Shown here: piece by piece, positions 1 to 8,007 of the stretch
How the letters are laid out: the number at the start of each line of letters is the position of its first letter
Position numbering within the stretch: position 1 is the stretch's first letter
From: DASZIT01 sp963709665
Lineage (GTDB): Bacteria > Actinomycetota > Acidimicrobiia > Acidimicrobiales > RAAP-2
Direction of reading: 5' to 3'
DNA: 64,000 nt
Assembly (NCBI GenBank): GCA_963709665.1
Contig: CAVPWU010000002.1
Span: 186,001 to 250,000, forward strand
Program-made: the position numbers and the translations under genes
The notes under the pieces: generated by a model
What the model was told of the DNA's origin: nothing
The model's database searches: none
What the model saw: only the letters and a program-made list of their open reading frames with translations

Positions 1-777
1 CTCCGGATCGGCGACGACGGGCTCCCGCTGGCCCTGCTCCCGGTGGTCGACGGTGGCCTGATGCTCCAGTCCCCCGACCAGGCGGTGGCCTCAGGGTCCG
101 CCGCCGACGTCGACCTGATGATCGGTACCAACCGGGACGAGGCGGCCTTCTTCGCTGCCGCCCTGTCCGAGGGTCACGGCCTGGACGAGTCGGGCCTCGT
201 TCGCTGGGTCTCCGCCGGGGAACCCGACCCCTCGGGAGCCCTCGACCTGATCGCCGCCTACCGGGAGGCGCGCGCCACCCGGGGCGAACCGGTGACACCC
301 ACCGACCTGTGGGTCTCCATCGCCACCGATCTCATCTTCCGGTTCCCGTCGATCCGGCTGGCCGACACCCATGCGGCGGCGGCCCACCCGGGCGTGGGCA
401 CGTTCACCTACCTCTTCACCTGGGAGACCCCCGCCTTCGGGGGCCGCCTCGGGTCGTGCCACGCCCTGGAGATCCCCTTCGTCTTCGGCACGGTGGTGCA
501 GCCGTCCGTCCAACTCTTCGCCGGGGGCGGTGACGACGCCCTGACCCTGTCGTCCGGGATGCGCGCCGCCTGGCTGGCCTTCGCCAGGTGGGGCGAACCG
601 TCCAACGAGCGATCCGGGCCGTGGCCGGCCTGGGATCCGGGGCGACGACCCACCATGGTCTTCGGGCCATGGCCGGGATCGGACGGGTGGTGGCGGCCGG
701 TGGAACGGCCCCGGGACCGGGAGCTCGAGGTGCTCAGGGGCGTCGCCGGCCTGCCCACGGGGGTGAGCCGGCCGTAG
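1..777 (+). CDS. Type B carboxylesterase, C-terminal part (5' end outside window)
   Basis: This frame is open from the first base of the window, so only the last 258 residues of the protein are visible. They match the C-terminal half of the carboxylesterase/para-nitrobenzyl esterase alpha/beta-hydrolase family. PVVDG at the start of the visible part is a common family motif. GTNRDE near residue 47 carries the acidic residue of the catalytic triad, and SCHALEIPFVFG near residue 150 carries the catalytic histidine. The nucleophile motif (GESAG type) would lie upstream of the window. The predicted role is hydrolysis of carboxylic esters; the substrate cannot be read from sequence. The gene ends about 180 bases before a tRNA gene and appears to stand alone here. 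Confidence 0.85.
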   Translation, partial: LRIGDDGLPLALLPVVDGGLMLQSPDQAVASGSAADVDLMIGTNRDEAAFFAAALSEGHGLDESGLVRWVSAGEPDPSGALDLIAAYREARATRGEPVTPTDLWVSIATDLIFRFPSIRLADTHAAAAHPGVGTFTYLFTWETPAFGGRLGSCHALEIPFVFGTVVQPSVQLFAGGGDDALTLSSGMRAAWLAFARWGEPSNERSGPWPAWDPGRRPTMVFGPWPGSDGWWRPVERPRDRELEVLRGVAGLPTGVSRP

Positions 778-959
778 CCCCGGTGGGCCGTGGCCCCGGT
801 GGGTCTCGAGGCCTGTCCCTGAGGGGCGGGTGGGGTCCAGGTAGGCTCGGTCCCACCCGCCGAACGGCTCCCGCGGCACGGCCTTGGCGCTCGGATTCGG
901 TAACGGTTCGGGACCAGGACCGAGTGCCGGGGCGGGCCATGACGGCGACGGGACGGACC

Positions 960-1033
960 GGGGACGTAGCCCAATCGGCAGAGGCAGGGCGCTTAAACCG
1001 CCCCCAGTGAGGGTTCGACTCCCTCCGTCCCCA
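960..1033 (+). tRNA. Class I tRNA with UAA anticodon (would read the Leu codon UUA)
   Basis: A complete cloverleaf can be folded. The acceptor stem GGGGACG pairs fully with CGTCCCC. The D arm has the GG pair in its loop. The anticodon stem GGGCG/CGCCC encloses the loop CTTAAAC, giving anticodon TAA. The variable region is only five bases (CCAGT). The T arm is GAGGG-TTCGACT-CCCTC. The discriminator is A, and CCA is not encoded. A UAA anticodon should belong to tRNA-Leu, but bacterial tRNA-Leu is normally class II with a long variable arm, so the assignment is uncertain. All stems are intact, so it does not look like a decayed gene. Confidence 0.85.
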
Positions 1034-1085
1034 CCCAGCGCACCCGCCCACGGGTCGCCGCGGTCGGGAGGAGCGGCAGGCGGGC

Positions 1086-1121
1086 GGGTCGGGACAGGCG
1101 GGTGGGTCGGGACAGGCGGGT
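1086..1121 (+). repeat. 18-bp G-rich tandem repeat, two perfect copies
   Basis: The 18-base unit GGGTCGGGACAGGCGGGT occurs twice head to tail between the tRNA gene and the esterase gene. It shares the GGCGGGTCGG core with the tandem repeats at 7952-7996 and 9323-9418. The rest of the 434-base stretch from 778 to 1211, apart from the tRNA, shows no gene. Confidence 0.8.
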
Positions 1122-1211
1122 GGGGGTGAGGGGAGAGGTGGAGCCAGGGTGGGTGGTCGCCGGATGATGATGGCGGGGTCCGTCGGGCGCAACGGGTCTG
1201 AAGGAGGCGGC

Positions 1212-2330
1212 ATGGGTCCCGACGGGGAGCTGACGGGGATGGACCAAGGCGGGCCTTCCCGGGGGAGGGTCACCACGCGGGTGATCGGACGGGCGGCGGT
1301 GGCGCTGGCCGCCGTGGTGGTGGTCGGTGCGGCCGGCGCCGCCTGCGGCGGCGGTGGGAGGTCGTCGCCGACGACGGCGCCCCGTCCGGCGAGGCCCGCC
1401 TCGTCGACGCCGGTCCCGGTGACCTCCGCTCCGGCGGGAGGGACGACGTCGTCGACTCCGGGTTGCGAGGTGACCCCGCGTCCGGCCTCGGGAACGTCCA
1501 CCCTGCGAATGACGGTAGCGGGGGTCGAGCGCCTGGTGATCCTCCACGTGCCCGCGGGGGACCCGGGCTCACCGATCCCACTGGTCCTGAACATGCACGG
1601 CAGCCAGTCGACCGCCGCCGAGCAGGAGGCCCTGACCGGCATGGACGCCACCGCCGACGCCGACGACTTCATCGTGGCGTACCCGCAGGGCGCCATCCCC
1701 GCCGGCGGCGGCTTCGAGTGGAACGTCCCGGGCCAGCCGCTGGTGGGGGGCTCCGCCGTGCCGACCGGCTCGCCCGACGACGTGACCTTCCTGGAGGACG
1801 TGGTCTCCGACATCGAGCACGACCACTGCGTGAACGCCGACCGGGTCTACGCCACCGGCTTCTCGGGTGGCGCCCGGATGGCCTCCCAGCTCGGGTGCGG
1901 CGCATCCACCACCATCGCGGCGGTGGCCCCGGTCAGCGGGCTGCGCCTCCCCGTCCCCTGTGCCTCGACCCGACCGGTGCCGGTGGTGGCGTTCCACGGC
2001 ACCGCCGATCCGGTCGACCCGTACCTGGGGAACGGTCAGGCCTACTGGACGTACAGCGTGCCCGCCGCCGCCTCTCGATGGGCGGCCCACAACGGGTGCG
2101 GCGCCGGGCCGGTGGTGAGTCAGGTGGCACCCTCCGTCACCCGCACCGCCTACGGGCCGTGCAGCGCCGACGCCAGCGTCGAGCTCTACACCCTGGCCGG
2201 GGAGGGCCACGAGTGGCCGGGCGGACCGACGCTGCCCCGATCGCTCACCCGGATCCTCGGGCCCCAGTCGGATGCGGTGGACGCCAACACCGTGATGTGG
2301 GCGTTCTTCGAGGACCACCCGCTCCCGTGA
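1212..2330 (+). CDS. Secreted lipoprotein esterase, PHB-depolymerase-like (LpqC family)
   Basis: This 372-residue protein is a predicted cell-surface alpha/beta-hydrolase of the esterase/PHB depolymerase family. The ATG at 1212 was chosen because AAGGAGG lies at 1201-1207; an in-frame ATG at 1149 has no such site. A hydrophobic signal ends in a lipobox (AGAAC) with the lipidated cysteine near residue 44, followed by a Pro/Ser/Thr-rich linker. Catalytic elements are visible in order: NMHGSQ (oxyanion region), GFSGG with the nucleophile serine near residue 218, the aspartate in GTADPVDPY and the histidine in GEGHEWPGG. The family hydrolyses polyesters, acetyl-xylan or feruloyl esters; the actual substrate is unknown. 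Its stop codon overlaps the start of a second enzyme of the same family, so the two are probably co-translated. Confidence 0.85.
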   Translation: MGPDGELTGMDQGGPSRGRVTTRVIGRAAVALAAVVVVGAAGAACGGGGRSSPTTAPRPARPASSTPVPVTSAPAGGTTSSTPGCEVTPRPASGTSTLRMTVAGVERLVILHVPAGDPGSPIPLVLNMHGSQSTAAEQEALTGMDATADADDFIVAYPQGAIPAGGGFEWNVPGQPLVGGSAVPTGSPDDVTFLEDVVSDIEHDHCVNADRVYATGFSGGARMASQLGCGASTTIAAVAPVSGLRLPVPCASTRPVPVVAFHGTADPVDPYLGNGQAYWTYSVPAAASRWAAHNGCGAGPVVSQVAPSVTRTAYGPCSADASVELYTLAGEGHEWPGGPTLPRSLTRILGPQSDAVDANTVMWAFFEDHPLP

Positions 2331-3157
2331 ACCGCCGCCGACCCCCGAGGGGCACCACCCGTGGTGCCAATGTCCTCGAGCGCACCCTGCCGGTGGCCGG
2401 GCGACGGCGTCCCTACCTGCTGGCCGTCCCCCCGCCGGGAACTCGGGTGGAGGGGATCGTGCTCTCCCTGCACGGGAGCACCTCGACCGCCCAGCAGCAG
2501 CGGATGATGAGCGGGATGGACCGGCTGGTCGCCGCCGGGGCGGTGGTGGCGTTTCCGCAGGCGGTGCGACCCCTGGGGCGCGGCTACGTGTGGGACGCCG
2601 TGGTCGATACGCCGTACCTGGTGGCGCTGATCGAAACGCTGGGCACCGAGTTCGGTCCGGTGCACCCCCGGGTCTGCGCCGCGGGCATGTCCGGCGGGGC
2701 CCGTCAGTCGTGCCACCTGGCGTGGGTCCGGCCCGATCTGGTGGGAGCGGTCGGGGCCGTGGCCGGCGTGCGACCGGGGGTGCCCCCGATGCCGGACCGG
2801 CCGGTCCCGGTACTGGCCTTCCATGGGACCAGGGACCGGATCAACCCCTACCGGGGTGGCCACGATGCCCGTTGGGACATCAGCGTCCCCGATGCCGTGG
2901 TGGCCTGGGCCCGAGCCAACCAGGTCCCGGAGCAGCCGGTGGTCACCCCGGTGAGCCCCACCCTCACCCGCTGGACCTTCGGCCCCGAGGGCGGACCCGG
3001 CGAGGTGACCCTGTGGACCTCCACCGGTGCCGGCCACACCTGGCCGGGGGGCCGCCCGTCACTGATGGGTCGTGGGGTTCTGGGGCGGACCTCCACCGAG
3101 ATCGATGCCACGTCCGCCATCTGGGACTTCTACCTCCTCCATCCGCTCGGAGCATGA
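2327..3157 (+). CDS. Second PHB-depolymerase-like esterase
   Basis: This 276-residue alpha/beta-hydrolase is related to the gene just upstream. The GTG start at 2327 overlaps the upstream TGA in a GTGA arrangement, which implies translational coupling and excludes a longer N-terminus. It has no signal peptide or lipobox, so it is predicted to be cytoplasmic, unlike its partner. The triad is visible as GMSGG (serine near residue 120), GTRDRINPY (aspartate near 170) and GAGHTWPGG (histidine near 235). LHGST is the oxyanion region. A surface enzyme with a cytoplasmic homologue suggests stepwise breakdown of one ester substrate, first outside and then inside the cell. That pairing is inference; the family assignment is firm. 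Confidence 0.8.
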   Translation: MNRRRPPRGTTRGANVLERTLPVAGRRRPYLLAVPPPGTRVEGIVLSLHGSTSTAQQQRMMSGMDRLVAAGAVVAFPQAVRPLGRGYVWDAVVDTPYLVALIETLGTEFGPVHPRVCAAGMSGGARQSCHLAWVRPDLVGAVGAVAGVRPGVPPMPDRPVPVLAFHGTRDRINPYRGGHDARWDISVPDAVVAWARANQVPEQPVVTPVSPTLTRWTFGPEGGPGEVTLWTSTGAGHTWPGGRPSLMGRGVLGRTSTEIDATSAIWDFYLLHPLGA

Positions 3158-3281
3158 CCGGCGACACTGCGGCGCCCCCGCGGACCCCCCCGGCTGGCCC
3201 TCCGCCGGTCTGGCGGGGTCCGGAGGCGGGACCCGACGGTCGTTCACCCGACCCGGTCGCCTCGGCGGCGGCGGGGCGACC

Positions 3282-3287
3282 TAGAGT
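3282..3287 (+). promoter_or_regulatory. -10 box TAGAGT of a leaderless promoter
   Basis: TAGAGT lies seven bases before the GTG at 3295. No ribosome binding site is present, so the transcript probably begins at or next to the start codon. Confidence 0.6.
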
Positions 3288-3294
3288 CGTACAC

Positions 3295-3915
3295 GTGTCT
3301 GCGGTGTCTGCGGTGTCCGACGTGCCCGGCTCGCTCTTCGCCGTCTCCGGCCCCGGATGGGTGGCCGTCATGCTCCTCTCTCTGGTGTGGGGGTTCATCG
3401 GCTTCCGTCTCGCCGAGCGGGAGCGCCGGCGGTTCGGTCGGCCCCCCTGGGGCCTGCCCCCACTGCTGTGGGCGTTCTTCTGGTTCTTCTCCCTCCTCCT
3501 GGGCCTGATCCTCTACGTCATCTATCTCGCCACCCGATCGGCGGGGGGTCGCCGGGTCCCGCCGGGACAGCCGGTGGGGGTGGGCCCCGGCACCCTGCCG
3601 GCGCCGATGCGGGCCGACTCGAACCCCGGATCGAACTTCCCGGCCTACCCGCGACCGGCCAACTCGGGTTCGGAGGGTGCGGCCCAGGAGGTCTCCCGTC
3701 TCCCGTCACCCCCGCCGACGGGAGATCGACCGCCCGCCACCGAGCCGCAGGCGTCCTCCCCGGCGTCGCCGCCGCCGGCCTGGTACCCGGATCCCAGCGG
3801 CAGGTTCCACTTCCGCTGGTGGAACGGGAGCGAGTGGACCGCTCAGGTGTCGATCGACGGGCGGCACGTCATCGACACCAGTCCCGACCAACGGATCGGC
3901 CCCTACCCGACCTGA
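3295..3915 (+). CDS. Membrane protein with C-terminal DUF2510 domain
   Basis: This 206-residue protein of unknown function begins with one membrane segment (WVAVMLLSLVWGFIGF), followed by a basic loop and a second segment (LLWAFFWFFSLLLGLILYVI). A long Pro/Ser-rich linker leads to a C-terminal DUF2510 motif, seen as WYPDPSGRFHFRWWNGSEWT. DUF2510 is a small tryptophan-rich domain common on actinobacterial membrane proteins. The GTG start fits the leaderless -10 box just upstream. An alternative ATG at 3154 overlaps the previous gene's stop codon, but the extra 47 residues it would add are low-complexity and look like translated intergenic DNA. Confidence 0.7.
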   Translation: MSAVSAVSDVPGSLFAVSGPGWVAVMLLSLVWGFIGFRLAERERRRFGRPPWGLPPLLWAFFWFFSLLLGLILYVIYLATRSAGGRRVPPGQPVGVGPGTLPAPMRADSNPGSNFPAYPRPANSGSEGAAQEVSRLPSPPPTGDRPPATEPQASSPASPPPAWYPDPSGRFHFRWWNGSEWTAQVSIDGRHVIDTSPDQRIGPYPT

Positions 3916-3926
3916 CGGGATGGTCG

Positions 3927-6695
3927 TCAGCCGGGTCGGTCGGTACCGCCGACGATTCCGGAGCGCGACACCGGGGTGGCTCGGCCGGCCGGGTCTCCGA
4001 CCCGCGGAAGCCCACCGGGGGCTGAGCCGTTGTTCCCGTTCCGTCCGTTGTCGCCGTGGGCCCCGGCGCCCCCGTCGTCCAGGCGGGTGCCGCCCGGGGT
4101 CGACGGGTCCGCGATCCGTCCCTCCCGGAGCAGCGGCTCCACCTCGTCGACGGTGGACGCCGGGCACAGGAGATTCCCCTGGCCGTAGCCGCACGACTCG
4201 ATCCGCAGGAGCCGGAGCTGCTCGGGACTCTCGATCCCCTCGGCGTAGGTGTCGAGCCCGATCGCCCCGCCCAGCTGCACCATGGCGTGGACCAGGGCGG
4301 TGCTCTCGGCGTTGTTGGACATGGCGGCGATGAACGAACCGTCGATCTTGAGGACGTCGGCGGGGAACTGCTGCAGGTAGGCCAGGGAGGAGTACCCCGT
4401 CCCGAAGTCGTCGATGGCCACCCGCGCACCCAGCCGCTTCATCTGCTGGAGCCGGCGGGCCGCCTCTTCGGAGTTCTGCATCAGGCCGGTCTCGGTGATC
4501 TCGAGGATCAGGCTGGTGGCCGGGAGCCCGGAGTCGAAGAGGGCGCTGCGGATGTCGTCGACGATACGGTCGGTCTCGAGCTGGCGGGCCGAGACGTTGA
4601 CCGACATCTGGAGCTGGATGCCCTCGTCGTGCCACTGCCGCATCTGGCGACACGCCTCGTCGAGGACGTACCGACCGGCCTCGACGATCAGTCCGGACTG
4701 CTCGAGCGAGGGGATGAACTCGTCGGGTGGGACCACGCCCCGGACGGGGTGCTCCCAGCGGATGAGGGCCTCGACCCCCACGACCCTCATGGTGTCGAGC
4801 TGGAACATGGGCTGGTACTTCAGGAAGAACTGGCGTCCCTTCAGCGCCTCGCGGAGCTGGGCATCGAGGTCGACCCGGTCGCGGAAGGCGTCCCGCATGG
4901 CCGGCTCGAAGAGCACGTACCGGCCCTTCCCCTCGCCCTTGGCCTGGTAGAGGGCGATGTCGGCGTCGCGCAGCATGTCCTCGGCGGAGTCGCGCGGGCC
5001 GGTGGCCACCCCGATGCTGGCGGTGACCGGGAGGGACTCGTCGGGTAGGGCGGTCACGTGGATGGGGTTGGCGCAGGCGGCCAGCAGCCGTTCCGCCAGC
5101 CGCTCCGGATGGGCCGCCGGACTTCCCTCGGCGAGCACCACGAACTCGTCGCCCCCGAGCCGACCGACGGTGTCGGTGGTCCGGAGGGCAGAGGTGAACC
5201 GGTCGGCGACGGCCCGGAGCAGGAAGTCGCCCACTGCGTGCCCATTGGCGTCGTTGATGTCCTTGAAGCCGTCGAGGTCGATGAAGAACAGCGCCACCGA
5301 CTGACCGCCCTCCCGGGCACGTTCGAGCGCCTCGTCGGTGCGCATCATGATGAGGGTGCGATTGGGGAGACCGGTGAGGGGATCGTGGTGGGCCAGATGG
5401 CGGAGCTCGCCGGTCTTCTCCTCCACCAGCGCCAGCGCCACGTCACGTGAGCTGGAGAGCACCCAGAACACCAGGACCAGCAGCGCCATCAGCACCAGCC
5501 CCAGGAGCAGCACGATGGCGCCCTGTTGGTCGGGAGACGGCCCCCGGTGGAGCACCCCCGACAGCGTCAGGACCCAGCCACCCTCCGCCGGCAGTTTGAA
5601 GGTGCGGGTGACGTAGCCGGCCTTGGCGGTGCCGTAGCTGGCCAGCACGTGGCTCGAGCCGACCCCGCCGCTGGTGGAGAGCACGTACGACATGTTCGGC
5701 TGGTTGCCGGCCACCGGGGCCAGCAGGTCGTCGCTGTCGAAGATGCCGCCCACCCAGCCGAGCAGCATGGGGGCGGCGGTGGGCTGGCCGGGGAGTGATG
5801 CCGGGGTCGAGTAGACCGGCTCCACCATCTCGATGGGCGACAGGTTGCCGAGCAGCTGGATGAGCACCGGTCGGATGGCGGGGTCGCGGAGCACGACCGG
5901 GCGGAGCATGTTGGAGAACGAGCCGACGGTCAGGTCCCCCGAGGCCGCCGAGGCGTGGAGCAGCGACGCCTGGGAGCCGGTGCACTCGTCGACCCCCGGA
6001 TTCAGGAAGTTGGCGAACTGCGAGTCGAGCAGGAGCAGCGAGGACACGTCGGCCCTGCCGCCCTGGGGGATCTGGATCGAGGTGTCCCGCATCAGGCAGT
6101 ACAGCGGGCGGATCCCCGGCGGGTCGAGGGCGAAGGATCCCGGGATCGGCAGGCCGGCCGGGGGATCGGCCGTCGCCACGGTGGAGAAGGCGCTGAGCTG
6201 CGACGGGGTGACGGCCTGGATGTAGGCGAAGGCGAACGAACCCGGATACCGGTGGACGGTGCCGATGGTGTCGAACCAGCGCCCGAAGGCGGCGTTGGTG
6301 GTGGAGGGGTTGGTGGCGATCAACGTCCGGGCGGTGGCCATGGCGTCGGCGTCGCGCTGCAGCGCGGCGTTCAGGGTGTCGGCGGACCCGGTGGTGGTGG
6401 TGTCGAAGGACCGTTGGTCCTCCGTGGCCACCGCCGATCGCCAGGAGTTGGCCGCCATCAGCGACCCGGCGGTTCCCACCACGAGAAGGGCGGCGACCAG
6501 GAAGATCGGCAGCAGGCGTCGGGGAGGACGGGCTGCGCCTTCGCCTCGGTTGTCGGTGTCCGTCCAGCGTGACTGCGGCGGGGACCCGGGGCGATCGGGG
6601 CGCCGACCTGCCGTGTCCCCGCGTCCGGTGACCGGGGTGGATACGGATGGGCCCCCGGGGCGTCCCGGGTCCGTCGGGGTCGGATCGTCCGCCAA
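3927..6695 (-). CDS. Membrane-bound GGDEF-EAL cyclic-di-GMP enzyme with CHASE-like sensor
   Basis: This 922-residue protein makes and/or degrades the second messenger c-di-GMP. Membrane segments at about residues 61-82 and 392-413 enclose an extracytoplasmic region resembling a CHASE sensor domain. The GGDEF domain follows, with an intact GGDEF at 514-518 preceded by an inhibitory-site RTTD at 505-508. The EAL domain has EAL at 642-644, DDFGTGYSSL near 762 and KIDGSF near 783. Both active-site signatures look complete, so both activities are possible. The usual QGYLF near the end reads QGNLL. A TTG is the only upstream start in frame. The C-terminal tail is Gly/Asn-rich and unstructured. No obvious target gene is adjacent; pilus genes lie elsewhere in the window. 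Confidence 0.88.
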   Translation of the reverse strand: MADDPTPTDPGRPGGPSVSTPVTGRGDTAGRRPDRPGSPPQSRWTDTDNRGEGAARPPRRLLPIFLVAALLVVGTAGSLMAANSWRSAVATEDQRSFDTTTTGSADTLNAALQRDADAMATARTLIATNPSTTNAAFGRWFDTIGTVHRYPGSFAFAYIQAVTPSQLSAFSTVATADPPAGLPIPGSFALDPPGIRPLYCLMRDTSIQIPQGGRADVSSLLLLDSQFANFLNPGVDECTGSQASLLHASAASGDLTVGSFSNMLRPVVLRDPAIRPVLIQLLGNLSPIEMVEPVYSTPASLPGQPTAAPMLLGWVGGIFDSDDLLAPVAGNQPNMSYVLSTSGGVGSSHVLASYGTAKAGYVTRTFKLPAEGGWVLTLSGVLHRGPSPDQQGAIVLLLGLVLMALLVLVFWVLSSSRDVALALVEEKTGELRHLAHHDPLTGLPNRTLIMMRTDEALERAREGGQSVALFFIDLDGFKDINDANGHAVGDFLLRAVADRFTSALRTTDTVGRLGGDEFVVLAEGSPAAHPERLAERLLAACANPIHVTALPDESLPVTASIGVATGPRDSAEDMLRDADIALYQAKGEGKGRYVLFEPAMRDAFRDRVDLDAQLREALKGRQFFLKYQPMFQLDTMRVVGVEALIRWEHPVRGVVPPDEFIPSLEQSGLIVEAGRYVLDEACRQMRQWHDEGIQLQMSVNVSARQLETDRIVDDIRSALFDSGLPATSLILEITETGLMQNSEEAARRLQQMKRLGARVAIDDFGTGYSSLAYLQQFPADVLKIDGSFIAAMSNNAESTALVHAMVQLGGAIGLDTYAEGIESPEQLRLLRIESCGYGQGNLLCPASTVDEVEPLLREGRIADPSTPGGTRLDDGGAGAHGDNGRNGNNGSAPGGLPRVGDPAGRATPVSRSGIVGGTDRPG

Positions 6696-6922
6696 CCTAC
6701 GACGCCCGCGCCGTTGCCATGGTCGTCGCCCGGCGCATCGCCACCCCTGATAGGCGCATCGCTCTCCCTGGTCGGGCCTGGTTGAATCCAGTCCCCCGTC
6801 GGTCAGCGCACCTCGATGTCCGATCCTGCGGGTGCGCTCACCCCATCAAATCGGATCCTTGGACCATCCCCCCGATGGCAGAATCCATGCGTACGACCGA
6901 AGGTGCCCGCTGTCACGCGGCG

Positions 6923-7798
6923 TCATCCCGACACGGCATCGCTGAGCTGGGAGACCTGCTCCCCGGACAGCGCGACAAGACTAGCGCCGCAATTCTCCTC
7001 CAGGTGGGCAACCGAGGAGGTTCCCGGGATGGGGAGCACCACCGGGGACCGGTGGAGCAGCCAGGCCAGGGCGACCTGGCAGGCCGAGGCCCCGGTGGCG
7101 TGGACGATGTCGTCGACCGGGCCACCCGGCTCGGCCAGGGAGCCGGCAGCGATGGGGAACCATGGAATGAAGCCCAGGCCCTCCGCCTCACAGTGGTCCA
7201 GGACATCCTCCGAGCTGCGGTCGTTCAGGTTGTACAGGTTCTGGACACTGACCACCGGCACCACCGCCCGGGCCGCCTCGATCTCCTCGACCGAGACCTG
7301 GGAGAGGCCGACGTGGCGCACCTTCCCCTCGGAGATCAGATCGGCCAGCAGGCCGAACTGCTCGTCGGCCGGCACCTTGGGGTCGATCCGGTGGAGCTGG
7401 AAGAGGTCGATCCGCTCCAGCCCCAGTCGGCGCAGGCTCATCTCGCACTCCTGCCGGAGGTACTCGGGCCGCCCCACCGGGTGCCATTCGCCCGGCCCGG
7501 TCCGGACCAGGCCCGCCTTGGTGGCGATGACCAGCTCCTCCGGGTAGGGGTGGAGCGCCTCACGGATGATGTCCTCGCTGACCTCGGGTCCGTAGGAGTC
7601 GGCGGTGTCGATGAGGTCGACCCCCAGCTCCACGGCGCGCCGCACCACCCGGACGCACTCCGCCCGGTCGCGCGGCTCACCCCAGACACCCTCGCCGGTG
7701 ATCCGCATGGCGCCGAAGCCGAGCCGGTGCACCGTGAGCTCCCCCAACGACAGGGTGCCCGACGACTGGATCGGACGGGTGGCGGTGGTTTCGGACAT
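6923..7798 (-). CDS. Aldo/keto reductase
   Basis: This 291-residue NADPH-dependent aldo/keto reductase has the expected TIM-barrel signatures. The catalytic tetrad is visible as the aspartate and tyrosine of DTADSYGPE, the lysine of IATKAG and the histidine of FQLHRIDP. GFGAMRITG near the N-terminus is typical of the family. The ATG at 7798 was chosen because an AGGAGG sequence lies six bases upstream; the frame is open further but without a start signal. The family reduces aldehydes and ketones, and the substrate cannot be inferred. The gene appears monocistronic. The 227 bases between its stop codon and the GGDEF-EAL gene show no further coding sequence. Confidence 0.88.
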   Translation of the reverse strand: MSETTATRPIQSSGTLSLGELTVHRLGFGAMRITGEGVWGEPRDRAECVRVVRRAVELGVDLIDTADSYGPEVSEDIIREALHPYPEELVIATKAGLVRTGPGEWHPVGRPEYLRQECEMSLRRLGLERIDLFQLHRIDPKVPADEQFGLLADLISEGKVRHVGLSQVSVEEIEAARAVVPVVSVQNLYNLNDRSSEDVLDHCEAEGLGFIPWFPIAAGSLAEPGGPVDDIVHATGASACQVALAWLLHRSPVVLPIPGTSSVAHLEENCGASLVALSGEQVSQLSDAVSG

Positions 7799-7951
7799 GG
7801 GGCCTCCTGGGGACCGTGACGACAGGTTGTCGATCCGTACTACCCGGTGGGGGCGGCCCCTCAACCGCCCACCGGGCCGACGGGGGTGACGTGCCGCCAC
7901 CAGCTGCCGTCTCCAGGGGCCCCCGACCCGGTCGACCGGTGACCGTCAGGC

Positions 7952-7996
7952 CGACCCGCCCGACCCGCCCGACCCGCCCGACCCGCCCGACCCGCC
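7952..7996. repeat. 9-bp tandem repeat, five perfect copies of CGACCCGCC
   Basis: Five uninterrupted copies of CGACCCGCC lie just past the 3' end of the SDR gene. Nine bases keep a reading frame, but no gene covers the site. On the opposite strand the unit reads GGCGGGTCG, the same core as the repeats at 1086 and 9323. Confidence 0.9.
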
Positions 7997-8007
7997 GGCA
8001 GGCCGGC

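Noticed and set aside
4056..5048. Plus-strand open frames opposite the GGDEF-EAL gene
   Set aside because: They are antisense shadows with Gly/His/Arg-rich translations, lack promoter boxes, and disappear against a minus-strand gene with intact catalytic motifs.
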